DNA of 64,000 nt from Chalara sp. BL73 (taxonomy: Eukaryota; Ascomycota; Leotiomycetes; Helotiales), in assembly GCA_918026815.1 (NCBI GenBank), contig CAKJVC010000033.1:124001-188000 (forward strand), given 5' to 3'. The notes under the pieces were generated by a model, which saw nothing but the letters and a program-made list of their open reading frames with translations, did not search any database and was not told where the DNA came from. How positions within the stretch are numbered: position 1 is the stretch's first letter; each line of letters opens with the position of its first letter. The translations under genes and the position numbers were made by a program. Positions 11,985 to 22,757 of the stretch are shown here, in pieces.

Positions 11985-12616
11985 TCTTGCGATAGTCACA
12001 CTGTAAACATAATAGATATCATTGTAGAAAAGGTACAATTAAGACCAGTCATTCATATTGACCTCCATGACGTTGGTGCCTTAAGCAAGTCGTCCACTTT
12101 CTCCTTAAACACAAATCCCGGGTCTAATCTCATTTTTTTAAAACATTCACCTTCAGACCCATATACATATTCAAGTAAGCAAAATAAAAACACAAACCAA
12201 CAAAACTTACACGTCTAGTTCTGTTGATCACATTACGATTTACCGACAGGTAATATGTGTAACACGGGAGTAGACATGATAGAATCGTATTGTACAGATA
12301 TGATCATCATGGTATAGCCCGAAATAAAAAGACTACCTGCAGTTATGGGCAGGTTCTCTTTTCAATTCTCGAATCGTGGCTGATTAGATAGAAGAAGGAG
12401 AGTTATAGCAGGGGTGAATATTTTGAATTGATAGATTGGTTACAGCGACAATTTAAAATTCTGTTTTGTTTGGCTTGTAAAATCCCGATATAAATAGCAC
12501 TATATTGGCGATGAAGCGTGTCTTTCAAATTCAAACTGCTGAAATGCTTGCCATACCCAACCCATTCCATAACTTCTAATTTCAAAAACCTATAAAGTAT
12601 CAGGCTTCATCCATGC
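11985..12616. other. Convergent 3' intergenic region
   Basis: Between the stop codons of the PPR gene (+) and the tau55-like gene (-). AT-rich and apparently non-coding; it probably holds the two 3' UTRs. Confidence 0.6.
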
Positions 12617-13733
12617 TCATAAATATGATTTCGAGATTTCTCGCTGAGTCTTGCCAGTCGTGCGCCTTTCAACAATAACACCGAGTGCTGTGCCAGCATC
12701 TTCCTGGTCTGAAGCTGCGAAGAAAGACTCGTCCCCAGAAAATCGCCTATCCATTAGCAAAACATTACGGCTTGCAAGAGAATTCAGACATACCATCCTC
12801 TTTCCTCGCCGCCACTTAGGAAACTGCAATCGCCATCAACCGTCATGTTCCATCCCCCTCCCACACCACTACCATCTCTCCAAGAACCAACTTTGGAACC
12901 TTGCCCACCGGCAATCGAAGGATTTCCAGTTCCCTTGCCCTTCCTTACAAACGTAGAAAGACTACAAGTAAAAGGATGAAAATCCTCCTCCCCAATATCC
13001 TGCGGCATCCGCCCCGTAAGCGCCCTTCCAATAGCTATCAAAGTTGCGGCATGCGTGCAAACTACAATTGCCTTAAGCCCTTCTCGATCAGCTTGCTCAA
13101 TGACACTTTCTAAAGCCCTGGCAGCACGATCATGCAACTCCTCAACCGTCTCTCCCCTCACACTAGGCTTGACCATTGGCTGATAACTCTCGTCAAAGTA
13201 CTCAAACAGGTCTTTTAGAACCTTAGAATCAGCCGGGGAAGGGTGGTTGAACGGCGCTGAGCCGTACCATTCGGCGATGCCGTTTTCGCCACGGATCCTG
13301 GAGATTTCTGGTCGAGATGGGTGAAGTGCTGAGAGGGCCGCGGCTGTTGGAGAGATAGTTTGGAGACACCGGTAGTAAGGCGACGAGTAGATGCGCTCTA
13401 CTGGAGGTGATATGGATATCAGATGGGCGGCGAGCTCGTGGGATTGCGCCACCCCATGACCCGTAAGGGCTGGGTCACTTGGGATCCCGGTTGGTGAGGG
13501 AATAGATGTGCTGTACCTGATTTCCAAGTGAGCCATAGTCTATCAAAAGCATGCAAGTGAGCTTACACTCCAGTCTTGGAATCAACTGCCCAATTGGACC
13601 GAAACCCATGCCGTGTGCTACACCCATGGCATGGCGGTTAGTTGTTGAAGCAACTGATTAAAGAATTTTTTAGAGGGAGACAACAGAGATTTTATGGAGA
13701 GAGTACATACACATAGATCACTTCTAAAGACAT
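12617..13733 (-). CDS. Histidine phosphatase superfamily protein, TFIIIC tau55 (Tfc7)-like
   Basis: Four exons: 13711..13733, 13567..13617, 12794..13516 and 12617..12746, giving 308 aa with all phases consistent. Introns are 93, 50 and 47 bp. The first two exons are too short to appear as ORFs, yet they encode the essential start MSLEVIYVTRHGFRSNW with the catalytic RHG motif (residues 10-12). Without them the frame begins at a false ATG at 13536 and lacks the active site. The second half-site is CTHAATLIAIGRAL, near residue 200. Yeast Tfc7/tau55 carries this domain at its N-terminus as part of RNA polymerase III factor TFIIIC. Whether this protein is in TFIIIC or is a free phosphatase cannot be decided from sequence. 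Confidence 0.85.
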
Positions 13734-14192
13734 ATTTGGCGAATTCCTTAATCACATCTTGAATTGTTGCTGAGTTTCATAGCCATTTCTGGTTACCTCG
13801 GCTCGGTTATTTGGAATTATCGATAAATTACCGATTGAATTCATACCCACTGTACTTATGGGAAAGGATAGTTTACGCGTAGTGACAGACATTGCGAACT
13901 GAATTAATTCATAATGATATTTTACAACACATGCTCCCTCTGAGCTAGCTCAGGAGGTGTAGAAGACGCTCGCCTACATTAATTATGCCGACCATAGGTA
14001 ACCCGGCAAATATTTCACGAGTGAGCTCCTACGTAGATGTAAATCCAGAAGATTGAAATTCATAATACATGATAGAGCCTCATATACTTATGTACAGTTG
14101 GTATCATACAATATATCATACATAGCTAGCCATCAAAGCCTTTCGCACATCGTGAAGAGGGCTAATCTGGTCCTTTTATCGAGCATTGCCGC
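13734..14192. other. Intergenic, tandem minus-strand genes
   Basis: About 460 bp between the tau55-like start codon and the Mss51 stop codon. No gene recognised. Confidence 0.5.
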
Positions 14193-15856
14193 CTATTCCG
14201 CATCTTTCTTTGTGGTCTCATATCTAGAACAGGGTCAGCCAAATTCTAGGGTAAACCAGGAATGTAACATTAGCACGAACCTTTTTCCTCTAAATGCCCA
14301 GACTCCCCAGTTACCACAGCTGATATCCTGGGGATCCAAATCATTGAGGTCCCATCTCAGACTTCGGAAGCGATTCTCCCCTGGTTCCATCAATATGTCC
14401 ATTTCTCCTCCGACTGTTTTTCTGACCCAATCAATATCTCGCTCCATGTCAAATTGCGTGTATCCAGTGACGATGATAGGGACCTTGGTTTCCAGGAGTT
14501 GTGGAATAGTACCTGCCCATTCATGTGAGCTTGCAGGATGTCCCAGTCCTGGGTGGAATAGCACGAAGCAGTCGAAGTAGGGGTCGTATGGATAGAATTG
14601 GCCTGCTTCATGGAGCGTGTTATAGTATTCGACATATGTGCTTATTTTCATCGAGTGTGTTATGCGGTCCTCAATAACAGCTCCGAAAGGATTACCTGGT
14701 GTCCTTTCTGGTAGTGGAAACTCTTCATCTCTGTTCGTCATACTCTCTGGGCCGATAAATATTAAATGGAAGGAGACCCGAGGAAAGAGATGAGTCAACT
14801 GTACCCAAACCTCCCTTGGCAAGGATGATTCTGCTCTAGCACCGAGTATGAATATTCTCATTGGTGGTGGGGTGGGCCTCAGGCCTTTAATATCTGGACC
14901 GCCTCCTGATTTTGGTGGGTGAAGTGTATATCTGAGAGCTACTTGAATTAGTATGGTGGATGCTGCGTATCAGGAAAAGCAATCATACCGCTAAAGCTCT
15001 TGAGACCTTCCACCGTCAATCGTCCTTCCTTCTTTATGTTATATGGACTTAGTTCGTGGAGGATGCTTCCAATCGTTACTGGGTAGGTCAAAAGGCGAGT
15101 AGCTTGTCTCAAGCTTCTTTCGTCATTTATAGCTTGGAACTCTCTTGAAAACAAGAAAGTATCCCAGTTTGTCATATTGACCATTGCCTCTTCGATCTGA
15201 TCCCGCGCATATTCAAACTCTGGAAAGAATCTACCCGAGCGCAAATCATGGTCATCCTCATTAATCTCCCTCAGTGTATCACAGATCTCCAAATGCGCCT
15301 CATAATCATCCGCCCAATGCTCCTCTGAGCATGAAACTGGTATACCGCAGTCTGGGCATTCGAAGCTAACATGTTTAGGAGCCATTGAACCTGTTTTCCG
15401 TGCTTCGGGATCATCTGGGCTCTGTGCCATTCGTGTCTGTCGATGGTCTGGGTGAGGGCAATAAGCATTCTGCTTAATAAATGCAGCTCGCTTTCTCATA
15501 TCGGCTGATGGAGATGTTGATATTGGGTGGAATAGATTGTTTGGCATAAGCAGTTGTCTTTCTCCTGGGTCAGATTTTGGCTGATGCCCATTTGATTCGA
15601 ATCCTGGAGCAACATTATGATTCTTATATCCCTGCTGACTTAAGGAAGAAGCGTTTCTCTTGCCTCCTCTAGCATTGACAGTCGGAAGCAACCTTCCATC
15701 CGTTGAAGTTGCTCGTATATGGCGTTCCTCTTGCCTTGTATAAAACCTCCTCTGACCTAGTTGTAAGAAAAGCTTTGGCGATTTTGACGTCTGAGGAACA
15801 CCTTTAATGGAGCCCAGACACCTATTACAGGTGTGCAAAGCTGAGTACCGCATCAT
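14193..15856 (-). CDS. MSS51: Mss51-like mitochondrial protein with MYND-type zinc finger
   Basis: Three exons: 14989..15856, 14281..14941 and 14193..14223, giving 519 aa. Introns are 47 and 57 bp. Residues 1-50 are basic with a QRRFYT motif, as in a mitochondrial presequence. A zinc-finger region at about 133-192 has paired Cys-Pro motifs (CPHPDH, CPDCG) and following Cys/His ligands. The C-terminal domain starts at SVALRYTLHPPKSG and contains LGARAESSLPREVW. The 31-base last exon encodes the conserved ending (GKR)YETTKKDAE. In yeast Mss51 activates COX1 mRNA translation and couples it to cytochrome oxidase assembly, and its CPX motifs bind heme. In filamentous fungi the role is inferred. 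It is divergent from RSE1 with 269 bp between start codons. Confidence 0.88.
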
Positions 15857-16125
15857 TGCTCAGAACCAAAGCTTTGCGACGCTTTTATACTGGGCGAATG
15901 AAGCTGTTCATCAAGTGGGCTGTTTTGTGACAATGTGTATTACTACATTAGGTTTAGTCTGCATCGCTTACATAAGGAGCGACAAAGTTCAACCTGATAG
16001 AACTCGAGTGCTGATATTTTCAACACAAGGTTTACATGCGCACTTCACTTGGGAAGCACCAGTGCATCGGTGAAACTAGGAATAAGTCGAGAAGCTGCGC
16101 AGGCTTTCTGCGTCGCTAGGACAAG
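15857..16125. promoter_or_regulatory. Divergent MSS51/RSE1 promoter
   Basis: 269 bp between the two start codons, so it contains both promoters. An open frame runs through part of it but has no family features. Confidence 0.5.
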
Positions 16126-19100
16126 ATGGCCACAACATCTTCGATGTTTATGTACAGCTTGACTATACAACCACCAACTGCGGTAGTCCAAGCTATCCTA
16201 GGCCAATTCGCTGGTACAAAAGAGCAACAAATTGTCACCGCCTCGGGCTCGCGCCTAACTCTTCACAGACCGGATCCTTCGCAGGGCAAGATCATCACGG
16301 CTCTTTCTCATGATGTATTTGGAATTATTCGGGCTATAGCAGCTTTCAGACTGGCTGGAGGCAGCAAGGGTACGTCCTACTATCCTATCCCTTTTGATTT
16401 TCACTTAGTGATTTGAAGCATGGATGGCAGCACGAGATATACCACCATGAAGCATCACCGAATGGAAGAGGTATAAGGGCTAGCGAGGTTTTTTGGAGTG
16501 AGGCTGACAAAACTTTTCTAGACTATATTATTATTACCTCAGACTCGGGTCGCATCACAATTGTTGAGTTTGTACCTTCGCAAAACAAGTTCAATCGATT
16601 ACATTTGGAGACATTCGGGAAATCTGGCATTCGTCGAGTGATCCCCGGACAATATTTGGCTGTTGATCCAAAGGGCAGAGCCTGCCTTACTGCTTCAGTG
16701 GAGAAGAACAAGCTAGTTTACATCCTCAACCGTAATTCGCAAGCCGAACTGACTATATCATCGCCCTTGGAAGCGCACAAATCTCAGACACTGGTTTTCG
16801 CTTTAGTGGCTTTGGATGTAGGCTTTGCAAACCCTGTCTTTGCTGCTCTAGAAGTTGACTATAGTGACTCGGACCAAGACCCTACCGGACAGGCTTATGA
16901 AGATATTGAGAAAAGCCTAGTGTACTATGAGCTTGACCTGGGTCTTAATCACGTCGTCCGAAAATGGTCTGACCCAGTTGACCGGACTGCAAATATGCTC
17001 TTCCAAGTACCTGGAGGCGGAGATGGACCCAGCGGAGTTCTTGTCTGTGGCGAAGACAACATAACATACCGACACTCAAATCAAGAGGCTTTCCGTGTCC
17101 CTATTCCGAGACGGCGGGGAGCAACTGAGGATCCCCAAAGAAAGCGAACAATTGTAGCCGGCGTTATGCACAAATTGAAAGGCGCAGCTGGCGCCTTTTT
17201 CTTTCTTCTACAGACGGAAGATGGCGATCTTTTCAAGGTGACGATTGAAATGGTAGAGAATGAGGATGGCGAGCCAACAGGAGAGGTGCAACGACTCAAG
17301 ATTAAGTACTTCGATACAGTACCGGTCGCATCGAGTCTCTGCATATTAAAAAGTGGTTTTCTATTCGTCGCTAGCGAATTTGGCAATCATCAATTCTATC
17401 AATTCGAGAAACTTGGAGATGATGACGAAGAAATAGAATTCACGAGCGACGATTTCCCCACAGATGCCACCCAATCTTATACACCAATTTATTTCCATCC
17501 AAGACCCGCTGAGAATCTCAGCTTAGTCGAAAGTATTGACTCTATGAACCCAATGATTGACTGCAAAGTTGCGAATTTGACGCAAGAAGATGCGCCTCAG
17601 GTGTATTCGATATGTGGAACAGGAGCTCGCAGTACCTTCCGAACATTGAAGCATGGTTTGGAGGTCAGCGAAATTGTCGAGTCGGAGCTGCCTGGTATTC
17701 CATCCGCTGTATGGACGACGAAACTTACTCGAGATGATACGTTCGATGCATATATCATTCTTTCGTTCACAAATGGCACATTGGTACTTAGTATTGGCGA
17801 GACTGTCGAAGAAGTAACAGACACTGGCTTCTTATCTAGTACCTCTACGTTGGCTGTCCAGCAACTTGGCCAGGATGGCCTAATTCAAGTCCATCCTAAA
17901 GGCATTAGACATATTCAGGCTGATCGGCGTGTTATCGAATGGGCCGCTCCGCAGCATCGGTCTATCGTTGCGGCTACTACCAATGAGCGGCAAGTGGCCA
18001 TTGCACTTAGTTCTGGTGAGATTGTATATTTTGAGATGGACACCGATGGAACACTTGCCGAGTATGATGAGAAGAAGGAAATGAGCGGAACTGTTACGTG
18101 CTTGAGCTTAGGAGAAGTCCCTGAAGGTCGAACACGCAGCCAGTTTTTAGCCGTTGGCTGTGATGACGCAACAGTGCGTATTCTGAGTCTCGACCCAGAT
18201 TCTACACTGGAGAACAAATCTGTTCAAGCACTTACCTCTGCTCCATCCGCCCTGTCAATTATGGCCATGGCTGATTCGTCATCGGGAGGCTCTACCCTCT
18301 ATCTGCATATCGGCTTATTCTCTGGTGTGTATTTGAGGACTGTTTTAGACGAGGTTACAGGAGAGCTGTCAGATACAAGAACTCGTTTCTTGGGTCCCAA
18401 GCCCGCTAAACTCTTCCGAGTCTCCGTACAAGGTCAGACTGCTGTTCTTGCCTTGAGCTCAAGACCATGGCTTGGATATTCTGATCCTGTTACAAAAGGT
18501 TTCATGCTTACTCCTTTGGACTATCCTGCTTTGGAGTGGGGCTGGAACTTTAGTAGTGAGCAGTGTACTGAAGGTATGGTTGGGATCCAAGGTCAAAATT
18601 TAAGGTTCGTTCCAAAAAATGTCTTTCCTTTCCAACCAAGCTATGATGATTTTCTTATTCGTTAACCCACTTACGTCCTACGTGACCTATGGTGATGAAA
18701 TATTATATTCCAATTGTTCCTTCTGAGCTATGACACAATACGTCGAAGAGTTTACATCCCATGTTCCAAACAAGGTGCTAACTTATATAGGATCTTCACA
18801 ATCGAGAAACTCACCGACAATATATTGCAAGAATCTATTCCCCTTGCCTATACACCTCGATGTCTGGTCCGCCACCCTGATCAACCCTACTTCTATACCG
18901 CTGAATCCGATAACAATATTCTTGCACCTAGCACGAAGAAGAAGCTCCTCGCAGATCCTGCTGTTGTCAATGGTGATGCTACTATTCTTCCACCGGCGGA
19001 GTTTGGGTACCCACGAGGAAAGGGACATTGGGCGTCCTGCATATCTATAGTAGATCCCGTCACCGAGAAGAGGGTACTTCAAAAGATTGATCTTGATGAC

Positions 19101-20147
19101 AATGAGGCAGCAGTCAGCATGGCGGCTGTTTCATTTGCGAGTCAAGATGACGAAGTATTCTTAGTTGTTGGCACTGGAAAAGATATGGTGGTTGCGCCAA
19201 GGTCATCGACAGCTGGTTTCATCCATGTGTATCGTTTCCTTGAGGATGGGAAAGAGATTGAGTTCATTCACAAGACCAAAATTGAACAACCACCAATGGC
19301 TCTCCTAGGATTCCAAGGACGGTTATTGGCAGGCGTGGGCAAGGATCTCCGCATTTATGACCTTGGTATGCGTCAACTACTTCGGAAAGCCCAATCTGAA
19401 GTGGTGCCGAACTTGATCGTTGGCCTGCAAACTCAGGGTAGTAGAATAGTTGTCAGTGATGTACAGGAGAGTGTCACGATGGTAGTGTACAAATACCAGG
19501 AGAACAGACTGATTCCATTTGTTGATGATACAACCGCGAGATGGACTTCGTGCACTACTATGGTTGATTATGAGACTGTCGCTGGTGGCGATAAGTTTGG
19601 TAACCTTTGGCTTCTAAGATGCCCTCCTAAGGCTAGTGAGGAGGCTGACGAGGAGGGTTCTGGTGCTCACCTTCTTCACGAGCGACAATACCTTCAAGGG
19701 GCGCCACATCGCTTGTCCTTAATGGCCCATTACTTCCCTCAAGATATACCAACAAGTATTCAGAAAACTAATCTGGTTGCTGGTGGTCCAGACTGCCTGT
19801 TATGGGGTGGGCTCCAAGGCACTCTTGGTATTCTGATACCCTTCATCAGCCGAGAAGATGTCGACTTCTTCCAAACTTTGGAACAACATCTGAGATCAGA
19901 AGATGCGCCATTAGCTGGAAGAGACCATTTGATTTATCGAAGTTATTATGTGCCAGTAAAGGGAGTCATTGATGGGGATTTATGTGAAAGATATACCCTC
20001 TTGCCTACGGACAAGAAACAAATGATCGCAGGCGAACTGGATCGGTCGGTGCGGGAGATTGAGAGGAAGATATCTGTAAGTGCCTTCTATCTATGCATAT
20101 GGAGAACTAACAGTGCACAGGATATGCGAACGCGCTCGGCATATTAA
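16126..20147 (+). CDS. RSE1: Pre-mRNA splicing factor Rse1 (SF3b130/SF3B3)
   Basis: Four exons: 16126..16369, 16522..18604, 18791..20075 and 20121..20147, giving 1212 aa, close to the usual Rse1 length. Introns are 152, 186 and 45 bp. The 45 bp intron is stop-free and in frame; removing it gives the family C-terminus [13 protein letters not shown]. The N-terminus ([19 protein letters not shown]) and the triple beta-propeller body with a C-terminal CPSF_A domain are characteristic of Rse1 rather than DDB1 or CPSF160. Conserved stretches include [35 protein letters not shown] and [16 protein letters not shown]. Rse1 is a scaffold of SF3b in the U2 snRNP, acting in branch-site recognition in the nucleus. 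Confidence 0.96.
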
Positions 20148-20285
20148 TTAGCGCATAGGAAGGGCTAATGGGAGGTATTGTATTATACACGGTGCTGTAC
20201 AGCGCCTAAAGCGGTTCAGTCTACAGGTCATGAGACTATGATATACAATGAAACAAAATTCCAGACATTGATATCATCTCGTCCA

Positions 20286-21274
20286 TCAGTTTGTTTGCCC
20301 AGTATATCTTCTTTTTCCAACATCCTGTCTTGTCTTTCCTTTCCCCTTTACATTTGCTTTCATCGGATGCTCCTTCTCCCATATCTCATCATCTTTATAT
20401 AGTTCTATAGCGGCATCCAGATCGTAGTCGGTCTGCTCCAGGTATAACAATGCTATATCATAACTATACTTCATTAGCATTTTCCTTGCCGTCTTCCGAA
20501 CCCTTCACAACGGAACCAAAGAAGTACATACTCCGAAACCTTACAACTCATCATCCACCTTCTCACAATTGCCTTCCTCCTCTCCTCATCCTCTCCTTCT
20601 ATTGGTCGTGGGCTCAAACTCACACCTCCTTTATAGTATTCCCCGGGAATAACCACCGTCCTCCTCCCCATCAAAAGATGATCCGATGTCAGATTATTCG
20701 CTTTTCTTAATGCTGCTAATGGCACATTATAGCGGAAGGCAAGGGAGGTGACGGAATCGTTCTCGTGGTCGAGGAAGTGTAGAACGTCTTCTGCGGGCGG
20801 AATGGAAGATTTCTCTGGTGGAAGGGCTTGATGGTTGGTGAGCGAGGCGTAAGAGGGCAGGTCATCCACATATGGTGGCGGGTGGGAGGATTGTTTAGCG
20901 GAGGAGGAGGGTTGGTAAGAAGGTGGTTCGCGCAAGCCCTGGGGTAACGGCGAGGGAACTATTGAGACCTGGCAGTATGGACAGTACGTTGCAAATCTTT
21001 CGTTTTTCTATGTCCCATTAATATATCATCTGGGAAAATGCGAATAGCGGAGACTTACAGAAATACAATTGCCACAAATTACTCTATCGCAGCATTCTAA
21101 GCGTCGGTCCTGCGCTTTGGGCTTTTCTGATTTCTCGTCGTATTCTGGAACTATATTCCTCAATAGGAGAGCACATGTGCAGCACGCTTCGTCCATCTCA
21201 GTGCCTATACCAGGATTGAAGCTGTCTGGGAGCGATGGTAATCTACTTTGCGGTGGCATTGATGCCTTCAACAT
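20286..21274 (-). CDS. Intracellular LysM protein with N-terminal zinc finger and C-terminal UBA-like segment
   Basis: Three exons: 21059..21274, 20532..21007 and 20286..20463, giving 289 aa. Introns are 51 and 68 bp, and all phases agree. Start taken at ATG 21274; an upstream open frame exists but only from TTG. Domains: a Cys-rich finger at about 19-85 (CCTCALLL, CCDRVICGNC, YCPYC) assembled across intron 1; a Pro/Ser linker; one LysM at about 135-190 (FLDHENDSVTSLAFRYNVPL, ending MGRRTVVIPGEY); and a C-terminal helix pair (DIALLYLEQTDYDLDAAIEL) resembling UBA/CUE folds. There is no signal peptide, unlike secreted chitin-binding LysM effectors. Function unknown; ubiquitin or membrane-quality roles are speculation. 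Confidence 0.8.
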
Positions 21275-21547
21275 GACGGAATGAAGATCAAGCCCCACCG
21301 TTGGCTGATCGGTAATAAGATAACCTCTCGGCAATAAGATTGACCAGAATTATTCAGGAGAGAGCCTCGCAACCAATCTACCCAGTCCAAGCTTCGTCAT
21401 TACTTTACTGGCGAGCTTGTTTATATGCCATAATAGCAGCCAGCGCCTTATCCCTCCTCCACTCCTCCACTGGCCAGCCAAATATTTGGTAGATCTGCTT
21501 AACCCATTGTGCATCCACAGTACTAGGAAAGTGTTTTCCCTTCTCCG

Positions 21548-22225
21548 TCACCAACAGATACCCACAACATCTTCAAATCCACCCTCCTCATCACACTCAA
21601 TGGTATCGCTTCCGGGAATAGCCACCATCTCTAACTTCCTATACTTTCCCACCAGCCGCTTAAAATACTCTCTAACATTATCTTCATTAATCTCTACTGT
21701 CGCACGAATCATCCACAGAGATCGCGCCTTCCTGAGTATCAAGCTGGATATTCCTCCCACAGCTCTCATACCCCGATGCCAACGCAACAACACGCTCTGG
21801 CACCGGCCCATCAAGACAATCCGCGAACTCGCCCGGCCTATGATTATATATATATCCACTCCATCGACATCAGAATAATCCTTTGCCCACGTACGATACT
21901 TTCTTTCCCCCACCGGCCACGATGAATAATCAATAATATTACACTGGTAATGTATATTATGGAAGTTAGCCTGGCGATCCTCCGTTTCCTCGATATACTG
22001 CAAATGCTTCAAGAGATCGATTACGAACTCGTTCTTCCCGAACTTGTCACATATCTCGGGCGTGATGGTAGCCCGACCTTCTGGTGGCGGGAGCTTCAGG
22101 GCTGAGGGGGATATGAAGAGCTTGGTCGTCATGAAGGTGTAGAAGTCTGTAATGATACTGACTAGTTCATCCGGTGTGTATGGTGGTTCCTGTCCAGAGT
22201 CCTCCGCACCAAAAGTCCTGCTCAT
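21548..22225 (-). CDS. SMI1/KNR4-like fungal protein with two frame changes
   Basis: An open frame of 225 codons begins MSRTFGAEDSGQEPPYTPDE. The first part (to about 21857) and the last part (from about 21697; DNVREYFKRLVGKYRKLEMV) share one frame. The conserved middle of the family lies in a neighbouring frame: VVALASGYESCGRNIQLD then TQEGAISVDD. The upstream switch falls at an ATATATATAT run (about 21845-21855), the downstream one near 21691-21705. Either two small compensating indels exist, or short introns of a kind I cannot fit well; a 53 bp intron (donor GTGGGC) could explain only the first. Similarity to SMI1/KNR4-type fungal proteins is from memory. Treat as a damaged or mis-sequenced gene. 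Confidence 0.55.
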   Translation of the reverse strand: MSRTFGAEDSGQEPPYTPDELVSIITDFYTFMTTKLFISPSALKLPPPEGRATITPEICDKFGKNEFVIDLLKHLQYIEETEDRQANFHNIHYQCNIIDYSSWPVGERKYRTWAKDYSDVDGVDIYIIIGRASSRIVLMGRCQSVLLRWHRGMRAVGGISSLILRKARSLWMIRATVEINEDNVREYFKRLVGKYRKLEMVAIPGSDTIECDEEGGFEDVVGICW

Positions 22226-22757
22226 CTGCTTGCGAGGCGCTGCGCCTCATTAATGCTTGAGCCTTTCAACACACCTAGTTATATAGCTGATAATATCGTA
22301 GAGATATACTGCCCTTGTTGAAGAATATGTTTGACTCTTAATCACATTTCATATCAAAGTGGACACCTCAGTATCGGAGTGAGATACCTGACAAGCCATG
22401 TTTTTTGTTTGAACGTTGTGGTATCTTCTAAGCGCTACAAAAATACTCCTCGTGCGGCGAAAGCCACCGCTGAAAGTGAAGCCAAAGTTGCCGTTACTCA
22501 TCCATCTACATGATGAGGTCTCATTATCATATGATACATCTCGTTGACCATACCCATTTATACATGACCAAAACACTATTCCACTCCATATTCTACTCCA
22601 TGCAAACACCCCTGCGAATCGCTACGTATGCTCATGATCTGAGGGAAACACAAGTCTCAAAAATGCCTCGAGCTGATTTTCTAGACACAGGCTCTGGTAC
22701 GTACGAAACAAAAAAAGATACAAGAATTTTGGCTCGCCTAATGAAGGCAAAGATGCG
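22226..22757. other. Intergenic
   Basis: About 530 bp between the SMI1-like start codon and the Hos4-like stop codon. No supported gene. Confidence 0.5.

Noticed and set aside
20286..21274. LysM gene as a secreted chitin-binding effector
   Set aside because: No signal peptide, and the zinc-finger and UBA-like segments point to an intracellular protein.
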